Shown in pieces: positions 43,770 through 57,400 of a stretch of 64,000 nt of DNA; within the stretch, counting starts at the first letter, position 1; every line of letters begins with the position of its first letter. Origin of the DNA: Hsuehochloa calcarea. Its lineage: Eukaryota > Streptophyta > Magnoliopsida > Poales > Poaceae. Below the pieces are notes generated by a model, which was not told where the DNA came from, did not search any database, and saw nothing but the letters and a program-made list of their open reading frames with translations. The position numbers and the translations under genes were made by a program. The stretch covers positions 21,753,232-21,817,231 of the forward strand of contig CM070599.1 in NCBI GenBank assembly GCA_036346395.1. Reading direction: 5' to 3'.

Positions 43770-45690
43770 AATATACATGTGTTATTTCCGATTAGCATGG
43801 CACACTTTAGTGCATAGCCAACATGGCATATGTGCGACTGCGTCAAGCGGCCGTCGATTTATCGTGTGCATTCTCACATGCTGCCTGTTAGCATATTGCT
43901 GAAGGCACAAATCAATTGCCCTTCGTGGGCTACAATGATTGTGGTTGCCACCAACATGGATATCGGCAATGGCGTAAATGTCATTTTCTGATGAGGACAT
44001 CAACCCTCTAGTTACGACCGCTACTCCACCTCCAACCAAGCTACTCTATTTCCACCGATTTGGCTGCGTCAAACTCTACTCCAACGGGCCAACGAATTTG
44101 CTTCACTTATATATGGTGCTGCGTCACCTCACATTAGGCCGAGGGCCTTGTATCAATTATTGGGCCCAAAGGGCAGGCACCACTTTAGGTTATTTGGGTC
44201 GGCCACCTCCCTGGCCGCCCCCTCTCTTGGGCCACCCTTAGCTCCCACAGCCTTACTGTTCACGCATAAACAGTACCACCTCCCCTATCTCCTAGCTATG
44301 TGTGGATGCCCTCTCCCTATTTAAGGTGGCTGCACCCCTCTAGTCTCCTCAGGTTTTGTTGACTGAAATTTAGCTTTGCTACTTTATACTTTGTCCTCTT
44401 TTTCAATGAGATCAACAACGATATTGTCTTTGGAACTCCACTTATTAATATAATTTTTAATTTCTATCCACAATTTTAGATTGCTTATTTATCTTGTTCT
44501 TACTTGTTCTTCGATTGCATGCAGGAATAGACCTTCGTGGTCACATCGTGCTTCTAGTATGGTTGATAACAATTACGGAGTTGGTTCAACGATTGCAGAC
44601 ATATTAGTCATGTGCGATTGGTAGCTGAAGCATGAGAGTCGTCTCCACCAAATCGAATTACCCATCTCATCAAATGATCAAGACACCCATTGCCGCATCA
44701 GGTGGTATCACAGCTAAAGTTGACTAGTAGGAATTCTTGTATCCCTTGTTTAATTACTTGTTTTGGTTTTTAATACATATAGTCCGAAAATTTGCTCTAA
44801 AATCTATCTTTGTCCAAACCCGTTGTGCCTTTCAATCTATTAGTTTTGGTTTCTTTGGATTGAATTTGTGTATGTTTTAGCTTTGTCTTATTCTTTGGTC
44901 ATATCTTTGGTCCTATAAAAATAAAAATAAAAACACTCTACTTATCACTTGAGTTTGGTTATCATGAACCAGCCACCGGTTTATATTGGTAAGAATTTGC
45001 AAGAGCTTGGTACGAGCTTGAGCGTTTGTGACTTGTAACCTCTAGATCCTAGTAGTTGGTAGGAACTTACATAATTCTCGTGTATCTTCTTGTTTTCTAC
45101 TAACCATGACGAGGTCAAGATCACATAGGAGGAAGTTTTGTGAGATCAACAACACAATTGGCTGATCTGTTGTGCCTGGACGAGGTAAGTTTAAGTATGT
45201 ATTCCCAATCTTTGTTGGTAAATTTGATCCTGATACCTATGTTGTCTGGGAGATAGCATTAGATAAAGAATTTGAATATTATGATTGGTGTGATAGGCAA
45301 AAGATTAGAAGCGCCACTAGTATTTTTATTGATGATGCAATACTTTGGTGGAAGTATCTTGGTAGACATGGAAGAGTGCCTCAAACTTAGAATGCATTAA
45401 AAACTTTTGAGAGATGACTTTATTCACGAATATCATGTTGATTATTTGCTAGCTAGATTATAACGTTTAAAATAAGGTAGTAGAACGATGTGAGGAATAC
45501 AATCATGAATTGAAAACTCATTGTTTGCATTGTGGCTTAGAGGAACATCTTTGAAGCTAAAGAGAATAGATTCTTAAGCGGGCTTAATCAAAAATTCAGA
45601 CCTTCTTGTATACAAAGAATATAATTCTCTCGCTAAGTTATTTATACTTGCCTATAAGGTTGAAAGTTAGATTGATGAGAAATTGAGAAT
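43770..45690 (+). mobile_element. Gypsy element remnant: LTR end, PBS, leader and broken gag
   Basis: A promoter-like ccctatttaagg (44322-44333) lies in a C-rich LTR-like stretch. At 44702 a TGGTATCACAGC motif follows gccgcatcagg, as a gypsy/Met-tRNA-type PBS does. A leader with gagcttggtacgagcttg follows. From 45172 come gag pieces (GKFKYVFPIFVGKFDPDTYVVWE, FIDDAILWWKYLG, then frameshifted FIHEYHVDYLL and KEYNSLAKLF). The same leader and gag occur at 62400-63190. The LTR start is not resolved. The gag is broken at 45388 and beyond, and is cut off where the minus-strand LTR fragment begins. Confidence 0.7.
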
Positions 45691-45694
45691 GTTG

Positions 45695-46449
45695 ACTCGG
45701 CCAGCCCGGGCAGGCGAGGAGGGATGGGCGTAACATTGCTCGGCGGTAGACTCGACGGGTTGGCAGCGCAGTGATGTTGAGTGATGGCTAATCGACAGGT
45801 AGCGGTGCATGCCGTGACGTGGCGGCTCGGTCCCGAGATCGTTGGCCTTGAGAGAGATGGATGGTGAGCTCGATTTGCTTGGGAGAGAAGAAAAACAGTG
45901 TGTGCACTGAAGTTCGACAGAGAGGGATGGGTGCAGCCGCAACAGGGTTTGGGTGACTCATGGCCGGAGGAACAGTTGAAGAAAGAAAAGATTAGAAAAG
46001 GCTTGGGAAAAAGGAAGGAGAATAGAATATTAGGTTTGCTAAAATTCTGATTTTTGCTTTGAATAGGTCTTTGATTTGTTAAAAAATTCTAATTGGCTCT
46101 TGAACATTCAGAGAATTATGCTTTGAATAGGTCTTTGATTTTAGGGTTCATATTTCATGTAACATGTCAAAGGTAATACTTTGTTATGATGATTTACTTG
46201 TATCTCTGATTCTTTTGCTTTTACAATTTAGGTTTTCAATAAACTTAAAGTATTGCCCTTTTATTTTGCCTTTGCAATTTCCGATATTAGGGTTTATGTT
46301 TCAAGGGTTTTTGTTTTACAAACGAGCCCACAAAAGAAATGCAGATCAAATAACTCACAGCCACGATAATACAAGGATGACAATAGATATCACATAAAAA
46401 CTTTTAAAAATCCTATATTTTTATATTCGGGTACTTTTGGGATGTTACA
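45695..46449 (-). repeat. Gypsy LTR, 5' portion, minus orientation (truncated 3' LTR)
   Basis: Read on the minus strand it starts TGTAACATCCCAAAAGTA at 46449 and runs left. It matches 60666-60255 closely (shared gacaatagatatcacata, aaagtattgcccttttattt, and ctcgacgggttggcagcg blocks). It stops abruptly at about 45695 in gypsy gag sequence. A polypurine tract adjoins its start (46450-46465, aagggcgtagggtt on the minus strand), so it is the 3' LTR of a minus-strand element. Confidence 0.75.
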
Positions 46450-46465
46450 AACCCTACGCCCTTTA
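46450..46465 (-). other. Polypurine tract of the minus-strand gypsy element
   Basis: On the minus strand AAGGGCGTAGGGTT lies immediately before TGTAACATCCC. The adjoining ttcggctcgagattattttt phrase is typical of the pre-LTR region of grass gypsy elements. Confidence 0.65.
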
Positions 46466-47145
46466 AAAATAATCTCGAGCCGAAGATTTTGGTAGAATAG
46501 AAATAAGAAGATAGAACGAGGAGGAAGAGAGACGTAGCAGAGGATGCGAACGTGCTCTTAGTTGCTTTGCCGGCTCCTGGTGTGGCTTCTCAGAATCGTT
46601 ATTCTCTATTTTCGCTCATGACAACCACAAATTTTTATGTTGATGGATTGGCAGTAATTGCCCATATCCAAAGAAATAGCTAGACTTGGACACGCCTAAC
46701 AAAATAACCACATTCTGATATTGTGTCTTATTTTCCTTACTAGAATCCAAATATTTTCTTTTAGTATGCTAATTGCCCTAATTTAAAGTATAGGCATGTC
46801 TTATAATCGACGTTTCTACCAAACTATAATTGTAGGTAATCATAATGATTCGACACTTCTATATTTAGCTACCCCCCATAAAATTAATTTGCATCGATAC
46901 TCGTTGTTTTCTTCAACTACTAAAAACTTAATCGTTATTATTCACCAAGATTATATTGGCACCATAATAACAATGGTCTACCATTCTTTAATATTGATCA
47001 TAACATCCAAGTCTGTCATTATCTATCAAGAGCACATAGGGACCATATAACTATGATCTTCCATTCTCCAACCTTTGTTCATAACATCTAGATTAATTCA
47101 TACATAGATTCCACATAAGTCCTAATAATCCAACTTCGAACAATT
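46466..47145 (-). other. Non-coding interior of the minus-strand gypsy element
   Basis: No gag or pol motifs on either strand. It lies between the PPT at 46450 and the LTR starting at 47146. With 54314-54470 it is the only interior left, so the element is a non-autonomous or gutted copy. Confidence 0.45.
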
Positions 47146-47324
47146 TGTAACACCCTGGCTATTCGAAAACCAAAATGTTATCTAAAGAACTAACATACAG
47201 CCACATTGCGGAAGAATTTAAACAATATCTCAATCCAATAGCATATAAAGATCATCATCTATTGGCACGATTGCAAGAATATAATATGAATCCATCCACA
47301 TTGAAGGATCTAGACCCGCCATTA

Positions 47325-49962
47325 TGAGTTAATAGAATGTTTTGGTGATTAATGACAAATCTAAATATGAGACTAACTCTCTTGTCTAGTATTATTTTGT
47401 GTAGTCTCATTTGGGTATAAAGGTGAAATTCAACGAGGTATGCAATCGACATCTTAATCTTATATATTGTTGCATTCCTCGGATCCAAAATATAGGTTGA
47501 ACTCAACCATAAGTTTAACTTGAATATGTGCATATGATTCTTATTACACATTTGTATATGCACACATTTAGGGGGAGTTCACTCTATATTTTGTGGTTTC
47601 ATAAGTATTGATCCATATTCCATTCTCCACGTATACTGATGATCTTTACTTTGAAACAAATCCTTTGAGTATATAAAACTTGTGTAGTTCATATATACTC
47701 ATGATTGTGTTACATTCTGGTTTTAAAGTCAAATCAAATTTTTAGTGCTCAATCGGTAGTTTCGGCGTTATAACTGCGGAACTACCGCTGGGCGGAACTT
47801 TCGAAAAATTCACGGAACGTTTTTTCCAGAGAGTACCCTTTTCGGACTTAGTCGATTTTTAGAAGTGCGAAGTACCGCCATGATGGGAGCGGAACTACGC
47901 ACCGCTGAAGTTCGATTTTCATGCGAAACATTTTTTCTTCGAAAGGGTGTTTTGTGCTTCACCAAAAGCGGTAGTACCGCAAGTGGTGTCTTGAACTACC
48001 GATCATCGTAACTCTGCATGATAGTTGGCGGTAGTACCACACCTTTCTACAATAGCTTGTTTAGAAATATTTGTTACATGTATATCTGGATAATTATTGT
48101 TAATCATTGTGGGACTAACATTTTCCATGAGTTTGATGAATAGGTTATGTTCTAGGGTAATAAAGACTTTGGATGGCATCATGAGTTGATCATCATCAAG
48201 TCAAGGTTCAAGAAGAGGATGTATCATGTGTTGATGCATAACAAGATCTCTAAGAAGGAGATGATCATGAGTTGATCGTCAAGTCAAGAGAAGACCCATC
48301 ATGTGTTGATGGAGGTCAAGTAAAGGATGCATCATGGGTTGATGCATGTCAAGACGATGACCCGGACTTGAAGTGAAGATGTGCGTCATTAAGCTTCAAG
48401 AAGATGCTCACGGCAAATGTATGACTAGCTAGGGCTAAGGATGCGTTCCTAGTCTTTTACCGGTCTTGGTGTTTGGTTGGAAGACCGGATTGCTAGTATA
48501 GGTTGCCATACTATTAAGAGGGGTCTTGTCTAGTAGCTTGAGTCTCATCATATGTTGATAGCTCAATCTTGCTTGCTCTAGCTCTACATGGCATGATGCT
48601 ATTATTTGCGAATGTGTTTTGCAAATAGTTGAGCCTCATGCATTTAATCCTTGTAGCATGTGACTATACTTTTGCGAATGTGTTTTGCAAATAGTTGAAG
48701 TCCATGTACCTACATCTTGTGGTATGATCTAAGTTTGCAAATGTGTTTTACAAATTGTTGGGATTCATGCATTTTCCCTTAGCATGGTCTAAGATTGCTT
48801 ATTGTTATTTCTTTGGACTTAGATCATGATAGTGGATCTTTGGAGTTGTGCCTTTTAATTTGATCAAATTTGTTTGAGATCAATCAAATAGGAGGGTTGT
48901 GTAGCCCTTTGAATAAGCTTTCCATAGAGTCCAAGATCACTCAATTCCGACATCGGAGTCAAAAGTTATGACCTTTTTACCGAGTGTCGTCTGTGCTGAA
49001 ATTGGACTGCGGAACTACCGCCCGAGAAAAGAGGAACCACCGCAGAACGGTAGTTCCGCCATTTGTACTGCGGAACTACCGCACCAAAAATTTTAACGGC
49101 TAGTTTTTGAGCCGTTATGCACCCGTATGACCCATGGATAGTAGAAAACGGTAGTTCCGGAGTTTGTACGGCGGAACTACCGCAAATCCAGATTTTTGTG
49201 GATTTCAGCTCCCAACAGCTAGTTTTTGTGTGTGGACTATAAATACCCACCTTGGCCGGTTGAGAGACAATCTTTGGCATCCTATTTCACTCACTTGAGC
49301 TAGTGTGAGGTTCTCCTCCCAATTGTGCATGTGTTGCACCTTGTGAGCAAGGCGAGAGGTCTCTAGTTGCATGTGTTGCATCTAGAGGTGGGTTTCAGAT
49401 CCACTTGAGCTTGTGCATTTGTTGCGTGGTGAGAGTCAAGCAAGGGTTTGGCTTATTACTCTTGGTGTTTGCCGACACCTAGGCGGCGTGGGCGTCGTGG
49501 ACCGGTGATCTTCTCAAGAAGCTTGTGAGAAGACCCGACGTGTTGTGAAAGTTGGAGCTCAACTACGGGAGCGGAAAGAGCTACCACTAGTAAAATTGAG
49601 GTGTTTGGCTTAATTTGTGGAGCCGGTCTAATTTGTTTGGGCTTACCTCAACGTGGATTAGGGGAGACCGACAAATCTGCAAACACCAAGGTAAAAACAT
49701 CATCATGTTATCTTGGTTTGCATTCTTGTTCTTTACTATTGTAATTTTTATTCCTTGTATTAAATTGCTTATATATCTTTGTATGATTGCTAGTTTTCTA
49801 TTGTCATATATTGTTGGTGCACTTAGTGGAAACCAGTTGCTTTAGGTTTTAATTGTGAAAAACCAATTTGTTATTAGCTTCCGCATTAGATATTGGTTTT
49901 AACCAGAAGAATTTTAAAACCGTCTATTCACCCCCCCCCTAGTCGGTCTCCTCGATTTTACA
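47325..49962 (+). repeat. Solo copia-type LTR nested in LTR 'A'
   Basis: Begins TGAGTTAATAGAATG and ends with the copia-like ctattcacccc...agtcggtctcctcgattttaca, with TATAAATA at 49238-49245. Near-palindromes GCGGAACTACCGC or GCGGTAGTACCGC recur about nine times in two clusters (47770-48060 and 49010-49190). No PBS, coding region or second LTR is present. The flanks (catta and cacat) match poorly, so the exact ends are uncertain by a few bases. Confidence 0.6.
49238..49245 (+). promoter_or_regulatory. TATA box of the solo copia-type LTR
   Basis: TATAAATA in gtgtggactataaataccc, just after the second cluster of GCGGAACTACCGC motifs. Confidence 0.6.
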
Positions 49963-52201
49963 CACATATCACAAATTCCAAATATCCAAGTCTATTGAAT
50001 CAATTAAGATAATTCAATTACTAGAGTAATCAGAAATTACAAGCAGTTATTTAATCAATCAAAACATAGGGAATGATATCATCCACCATCATACCCTATG
50101 TATTACAGTTCAGCTTTAATGAATGAAAGGCAAGGACAAGTTCAATTCAATGAAAACTGCATATTGTGAAGTGGAAGAAAGAATGCGAAGTGGATGATGT
50201 GATTCACGTGACTAACCCCTCCTATGCATGCCGTCTTCAATGGTTACCTAAAGCAAATAAACACGGTAAGAATGAGTCCACGACTCAGCAAGTACAACAG
50301 AATAAAGCGAACCATGCTGAATATGAACATATCAACCACGGAATAGAATACGAATGTAGAACAGATGAATAATAACGTAACACCACAGAATAGAAATCGA
50401 ATGTAGAATGGATGAAATCATATGAATGAATGAAATGCATGAACTCCACTTCTGCTTATACTGGTATAGCCAGTGACAGACCCGTCGGTGTTCACTTAGG
50501 CCCGCATTTAACAAAATACGGGGATCCAAGGCCCGTATGAAGAATGTTTCATATGGGAATCCAAATCTGTCCACATTGGAATGGTGGGTCTTACGTGCCC
50601 ATACTGGAATTGATGGGTCTTTTCATTCCACTCCCGTGGATGGAATTTGAACAATGAATGAATGGAATGAATTATGAATAATGAAAGACATCATCTCATT
50701 AAACATGGATTAATGAACGTGAAAAAAACATAAAGCATTGAATCTACTCATGGATCATAGAAATAACAGTATGAACAACAAGCACTAAGCATTCACCAAC
50801 AATAATAATCACAAGGTACTTGTCCATGTTGAAATGATGTGACTTCACTACCCACTTCCGTGGTGAACATGAAAGAAGGAACGAATGAATATTTTGAATG
50901 TAAACATAGTATCGAAGAACCAAGGTATATCATTTATGAATGGAAATAAAAAATACCGAAATTACCCATTGCATAATCATCAATCAAGTGGAACAAGCAA
51001 CAAATAAGATAATTCAATTGTACTTGCCTTTCGAACTGCGATGCGTTAGGAGGTAAGGACGAAGCCACTAATCTCGAATTCCCTCCTTCTACACAGATTA
51101 ATTACTTGAATAAGAAATGATGTGAATAGGATGCTACTCGAAAAGCTTAATTGCATCAACCTCAACCCAAGGTTTACATGGTCGTTCTACCCAATTAACC
51201 CGATAGACGAACAGGACAACAAACTGGATAGTAGTACTAAACAAAGCATAACTTTTGATTTGAGACTCGAAACGGAGTGAGCCTAGATCCTATGGAAATA
51301 TAACAAAAATATCCACATTAAACTAGTTGGGTGAATTCTTTAATTCGGCTAAAATATTAGGCTAACAATTAGATGAAAGTCTGTTGCAGAATCTGCCTAG
51401 CAGAAAAAAAAACAGTAGTAAAGAAATAATCATAACTTTTATTCTACAAATCCAATTAGAGTGTTCTTTATCAATCTGGAAAGACAATAAAATTATCTAC
51501 ATAAATTGATTTGGGTGACAAATTTGAATCTGATCCTAACCAAATCATATGTTATTAAACAACTTTACTGACAATTCTCGTCAGGTTTTCTGGACAGCAG
51601 GAAAGAATCTATCGTAACTTTTGAACCGTAAATCAGAATTTAGTGATCTTGGTGGCTACGGAAAGCTAAGAACGATTTCCACATAACTCTAGAAGATGGG
51701 ATCTTCAAATTTGTAACCTAAACACATGAAAACAGTCGCACACTACATTGGATAGAACCTATTTTACTCGCAAAAGAATTTCGATCCAATAAACATAATC
51801 AATTTCGCATCTACTTTTATCCAATCATCAAAGAGCAGCAATTGATACCCTTGTAGAACCCCAGGAAGATGCTAAACAAAAACCCACAAAGAGGATCTTC
51901 TTCTTCTTCTCCTCCTTTCTCCCCTTTTCTCCTTGGCCGGCGGCACCCGAAGGGTTCTTCTCCCTCCCTCCTTCTTGGACAACAGCAAAGGGAGGGGGTG
52001 ATTACTGTAGTGGTGGCGGCACTATAGCAGGAGGCGTGCTACAGTAACCCTAGGGGTTTTGGCTACCCCTAATGGGCCAAGGCTATGGGCCTTTGGCCTA
52101 AGATTTAGTCCCCTTCAAGAGAAATTCTGAAATCCATTTTTAATTCTTGATAAAACGGTTGAAATTCAAATATAGTTCTAAATATTGAACGGGGTATTAC
52201 A

Positions 52202-52309
52202 TTCTACCCCCCTTATATAGGATTCGACCATGAATCCTGCATAGCGATCTACGAAAGAAAAACCACAATTGAATTAGAAAATGATTAGTAATCTAAATTT
52301 GGTGGGAAA
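52202..52309 (-). other. Interior end with polypurine tract between LTRs 'A' and 'B'
   Basis: On the minus strand this reads gcaggattcatggtcgaatc, then tatataaggggggtagaa directly before TGTAATACCCC. That is the usual 3' internal end and PPT of a grass gypsy element. It separates two LTRs that point away from each other. Confidence 0.65.
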
Positions 52310-54313
52310 ATAGTTATGGGCCTTCGGCCCATACCCAAGAGGTTGGCCGGCCACCAACAAAAGAGGGAGAGGGGGAAACCCTAGCTGTTACTGTTGCACA
52401 GGTACTGTAGTGGCGGCTACTGTAGTGCCCCCTCCTGTCCAGCATCCTCACCACGTCCTCGTCCCTTGTTGGTATCCCTCCATTGCTGCCGACCAAGAAA
52501 AGAAAGGAGGAACCCTTCTGGTGCCGCCGGCCAAGGAGAAAGGAAGAGGAAGAGGGAGAAGGAACGGGAGATGAAGTTCTCTCTGATATTTCAGTGGGTT
52601 TCAGCGTATCTTCAAGGGTGACTTTTAGTTCTTCGTTATTTTTGTTTAATTCTTTTCTATGCGGTGGATTTCGGGTAGCGGATCGGGTTTTCCCTGCCAA
52701 TAGTTGTACTATAATTTTGAAGTCTGTAACTGCAAAATTAGGTTTTATTATCTCCTAAATAATTGTGGGTAATTTCAATAGCTTTCAGTATAATCTTAAT
52801 TCACATTATTTGCATGAATAGTTTTTGAGTTATGGTCTTTACAATGCTGTTGTCTATAATCTGTCAAGTTATAGCAATCATAGTAATTGATAGATTAACA
52901 ATAGATTACGACATAATCATGGATGTTGACCAACATCACTTTTGTAGGTAATTCTTTTATCTTTCCATAATGTCAAAGAACACAATTTTTGGATCAACCA
53001 AATGAAAGTTATTGTTATTTCAATCCTACTATTCAGAAAGTCTGTCAGATTCCAGCAGTGTTAGTAATCTGTTTGTTAAAATGAGATAAATGCCAAATTA
53101 GAAGATCTAGCTAACTGAACTATTGTAGACAATTTCATAATCTTTCCAGAGAGACCAAGAATGCATTTTTTTATAAGCAAAATGGGAGTTATGGATTTTA
53201 GAATGTTGTTGTCTAGTATCGAGTTACCGCTAGTTCGTCATTTTGCTTGAGTAGATTAAATATATGAAATGTTGAATTTTGGAGTTTGGATAAGAGCGTT
53301 GTGAGTAAGCGTTGTTCTATTTTGTCAAAGCTTGTTTTGAGTAAAACAATTATTGTAGGCGGTGTGACCTTGGGTTTGGTTTCGCCTACACTACATTCCA
53401 AATTGTCGCAACGCGAAAGGCAAGTACAATTTAGAGTCATATTGGATGCTTGATTGTACAAATTAGTTAAATGAATATGATATGGTTAATCTTATGAAGT
53501 ATGAGTATTTTCTGTTGTTTACATGCTTCCGTTAATTGTTGATATCAATCGAAAAGTATAGAAGTATTCATTTTATTTCATTACATTAATTTCAAGCATT
53601 CATGTTTAACCCACGGGAGTGGGTATTGAGATCCCCATATTTTCAATATTGGCAACTAGATCCCCGTATGAAAGATTCTTTATACGAGCAATGGATCCCC
53701 GCATTTTGAGAATGCGGAAATGTGTGAACACCGACAGGTGTTACACTCGGCTATGCCGGTATATGCAGAAGAGAAGTAGAGACATGTGCATGATTTGCAT
53801 TGCATTCATGACATTTACATATGTATTTGAGATAATGAGAATGATCTGTCAATGCATTAATGATTCATATGTCGTTTATTTGTACTTGTTGAGTCTTGGA
53901 CTCACGCTTGTTTATTTAATATTTTAGGTGAACGTTGATGATGGCATACTTTGGGGAGAAAGTAGTACATGGAACTTTAGCACTTGAGAAGCATTTCACT
54001 CCACTTCATGATTTATTCATATTGAAATGGTAATAGTTAAATAGGTTGTGGTTCCCTTAGTTCCTTATGGTTGATCTTATTGCTAGTTGTCGTTACCCTT
54101 TAATTGAAATTTATGTATAATGCCTTACTAATTATTTATATCGAATTATATTTGAATTGTGATTAACCGACTTGCTGAAATTTATGATCACCTCTTTGTC
54201 GAAAGTTTATTCGTGACGCTTAGAAGGTAGTAATACTTGAGTTTGATATAGAAACTTGTAGTATTAATAGATGAAGGTGACATCTTGGGCTTTTACTAAG
54301 CCGGGGTGTTACA
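52310..54313 (+). repeat. LTR 'B', plus orientation, related to LTR 'A', 5' end missing
   Basis: Ends gccggggtgttaca at 54313, matching the end type of LTR A. Homologous to A in reverse: ccttggccggcggcac, ctgtagtggcggc, the caccgacaggtgt region (about 53728) and ttgttgagtcttggactca (about 53886). Its first ~120 bp (the TGTAATACCCC start) are absent. Frames at 52314-52758 are composition artefacts. Confidence 0.7.
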
Positions 54314-54454
54314 TAATCTTTAAGAAGGATGAGAATGAGCAATATCACTTATATTTTTCACAAAACTTTTGTAATTGCAAATAGATTTTTGGAAAACTTA
54401 CACTAATGAAACTAAAGACCATGCTAACTAAAGTCACAACCTAGAGTCGATGTG

Positions 54455-54467
54455 CTTTGATACCAAG
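54455..54467 (-). other. Primer binding site of the minus-strand gypsy element
   Basis: Minus strand TTGGTATCAAAGC, three bases after the LTR end GGGTCCGACA (54471). TGGTATCANAGC is the Met-tRNA PBS class. Confidence 0.7.
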
Positions 54468-54470
54468 CCT

Positions 54471-57400
54471 GTCGGACCCCAAATTTGTAACTTGGGACCT
54501 ATTGTGTTAATTTGTACCATTTCCTAGATCAGTAGATAGCACACATAATTACATTGTTGGTTCAAACACATGTCACGAAAATATAAAACTATTGCATAAT
54601 ATTAAACAAAGTGAAAATATACCTTATGGATTTTGACTTGCTGAATGGCCGAACAAACCAAATACCTTTCAGAGAATAGCGGCGTAAGCAGGGTCAAAGT
54701 TTAACACTTGGAACCCTCATGATATATCTACTGGCAATCGACGTGGGCTCGTAACCTAGTTCTTGGCCTTCTTGATCTTCAGTCTTGCCCCATGCTCATA
54801 ATTGTCCCTGTAGCCTTTGTTTATGCTTACTGACTAAAAGAATATAAATAGTGAGTATGAGTATACAACTGTACTCGTGAGTCAACACACAATGCAATTA
54901 TTATATATGCAAGGCTAATCAAGAGAGGTTCATGGTTCTTTTAGTTTCACAAAGCCAAGTTTGAATTATATTATGTAGTAGCAATTCCTGAGACTTAGTA
55001 GTTTTAACTAACACAAGTTTTATAAACTGAGTTTTTGTTGTAAAGTACTATTGGAGATCTCATCTCCTATAACACTGAGTGGCTCCGTCCACTCAATGCT
55101 CGGGTCATATCCCGTACTTCTCACTGGTCCCCGACTAGGCCATCTCAAATCCCTGGGTTTTAGCCCAGCTTTTCATTCCACCTCAAATTGTTTTATAAAT
55201 AAAAGCTAATTCAAGCGAGTTCTAGACACCGCTCTTGATCCTGAGCATGGCTATCTAGATAGTTTTCTTACTATGTAGAGTTCGTACACTTTACCCACAA
55301 GAGATGTTCGACTTATAATGTCTCATACACACTTCCGTAGGTGTGCGACTAAGTTGATTATCACAAGACCTTTACAATGTCCCACCTCAATGCAACCCCA
55401 CATCGCTAGGTGTCACCTCCTAGACCTGGCCTTCGGGAGGTCTCCCATTTGCGTCTGATGGCTTTCCTGTGGCTTCTACCCATACCCACACCACGTACTT
55501 GACCGACGACGAAGTTTCAATGAGGCGAATAAATTAGTTAGCCAGGTCATACCCATTGTGGACTTGTGGTTCCACTATTTTTACACGAGAGGTCATCACA
55601 AGAACTCAGTCCTTTATTGACTCGGGTGGTACTACCCTATACTCAACTCTGTCGTGCACTCGACACCAGCCTCTCTTTCCAGCTGGCCGAGTCGAAATAT
55701 GTTTTTTAGGTTTTATTTTGTTTTTAAACATAACGTTTATAGCCAACATACCAGCCAGGCTCCAGCCTCGGCTGCCCAATATAATTTTCAAAGGTTTTTA
55801 ATGATGTCAGGCAAATTATTGCCCGAATGACAATGTATCTACGCGAGGCTAAGCATGACCTTTAAATAGGTAATTAGTGGCTAACAAATATCCCATTAAT
55901 CTAGGGTGACAAGGATAATGTCCAAGTTCATGGGTTGGGAATTTTATACACAATTACTGTTAAGGTGGTAACTATCAGCTAATAGTAATATACAGGTATA
56001 ACACATAGCAATGCAGTTTAATAATTTAAAGCAATATAACAACATTTCAAAATTAGGTGCAAAATGATCAAAGTATTGACTCGCCTGGCTCAATATTCTG
56101 ATAACCTCGGTCCTACTCTTGCACAATGTTATGATAATAATCACACTCAATATGTTGATAATCATCCTGTTCAATGTTCTGACAATCTTGATATTGGCCT
56201 CATCTTTGTTGAGATTGTTGCTCCTTCATGGCTTCAGAGTGTAACTACGTAGAATACGATTAAATCCAAGAGCGTCTGAAAGCATTCAAATGAAATCCAA
56301 TAAATCCAAATACATTCAAACAAAAGAAAACACTGCGAATGAAAGTAAACACATCTAACGATATCTTGAAAGAAGGAGTACTTCAGATGAGACCAAAACA
56401 TACTCATCTGGAGTTGATGAACGAAATACTTCAGACGAAGTATTACCAAAGAAGTTGATGAAGGAAATACTGCAGATAACATATATTCAAAGGAATTGAT
56501 GAAGGAAATACTGTAGACGAAATATAATCAATGAGTTGATGTATAACCAAGGTGTTGATGATGAGAGGGACCGGCTCTCAGAAAATCCACTGGTGGAAGA
56601 GGTTAAGATCCAATGAGACGGAAAGAATATTCATATGAATATTCCACAACTGTTACCCAGATGGGAGAATTACCCAGTTAGGCCAAGCTCTTTGATCCAC
56701 TTCCGGATCACGAATCGTCCGATCACTAGGAACAGATAGCGGTGGATGATAGCTAGAGCCTAGGCGATGCTTAGTGGATGAACTTCTATTATCCACTAGG
56801 AGACATACCACCGCTGCTCTAATGATTCTTTTAGGCTCTACTTCCTATTTACCGAGGAAGTTCCATGATAATTAGGTGAGACCTACACATAAGTGCGGAG
56901 TTCGCTCTGAGTAGACATAAATCTCACCGACACATGTGACCTAGTTCATTTAATAGTTTATGTTATCAATTTATATTTATCAAGAAAATTCCATGAGCCT
57001 TAGCTGGAACTTCCAGGCATTGGCTAGATACCAGCCTTATAATTTGATCATGGTTGTCTACGGGTTTGGGTTTATCTTTGAGGTGATCTTTGGTTAGCTT
57101 AATTACTTGTATGGCTTGACAATGTACTAAACTCAACCAAGCGCACTAGGTCGATCTTTTGACACATAGGTATATACATATACCCAATCTTATTCCAATT
57201 ACTTGATTTTAATTCACTTGACCTTGGTCACCGATTACTAGTTGATACACCATTATATGCTACAATGTTTACTATCCGATTGACAACTACTAGCCAGCCT
57301 GTTGGCTTGGTGGGGCCCATGGTCAGTTAACTACTAATGGTAATAACTTAATGATTATTTTTAATTAACCTCTGATTACTTATCTCAGTCACTAATTAAC

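Larger units (their letters stand above)
47146..52201 (-). repeat. LTR 'A', minus orientation, about 2.4 kb, split by a solo copia-type LTR
   Basis: Minus-strand start TGTAATACCCC at 52201, end GGGTGTTACA at 47146, a near-perfect terminal inverted repeat. A PPT-like AAGGGGGGTAGAA lies just before the start (52202-52214). Excluding the nested 47325-49962 it is about 2418 bp. Its central part (cccgtcggtgttcac, about 50480, and the polar gactcagcaagtacaac block, about 50280) is repeated in opposite orientation at 53690-53900. No coding capacity. Confidence 0.75.

Noticed and set aside
47146..54313. One complete element inserted with a target duplication
   Set aside because: Flanking pentamers (caatt and taatc) do not match, and the two LTRs are in opposite orientation, so it is not a simple intact insertion.
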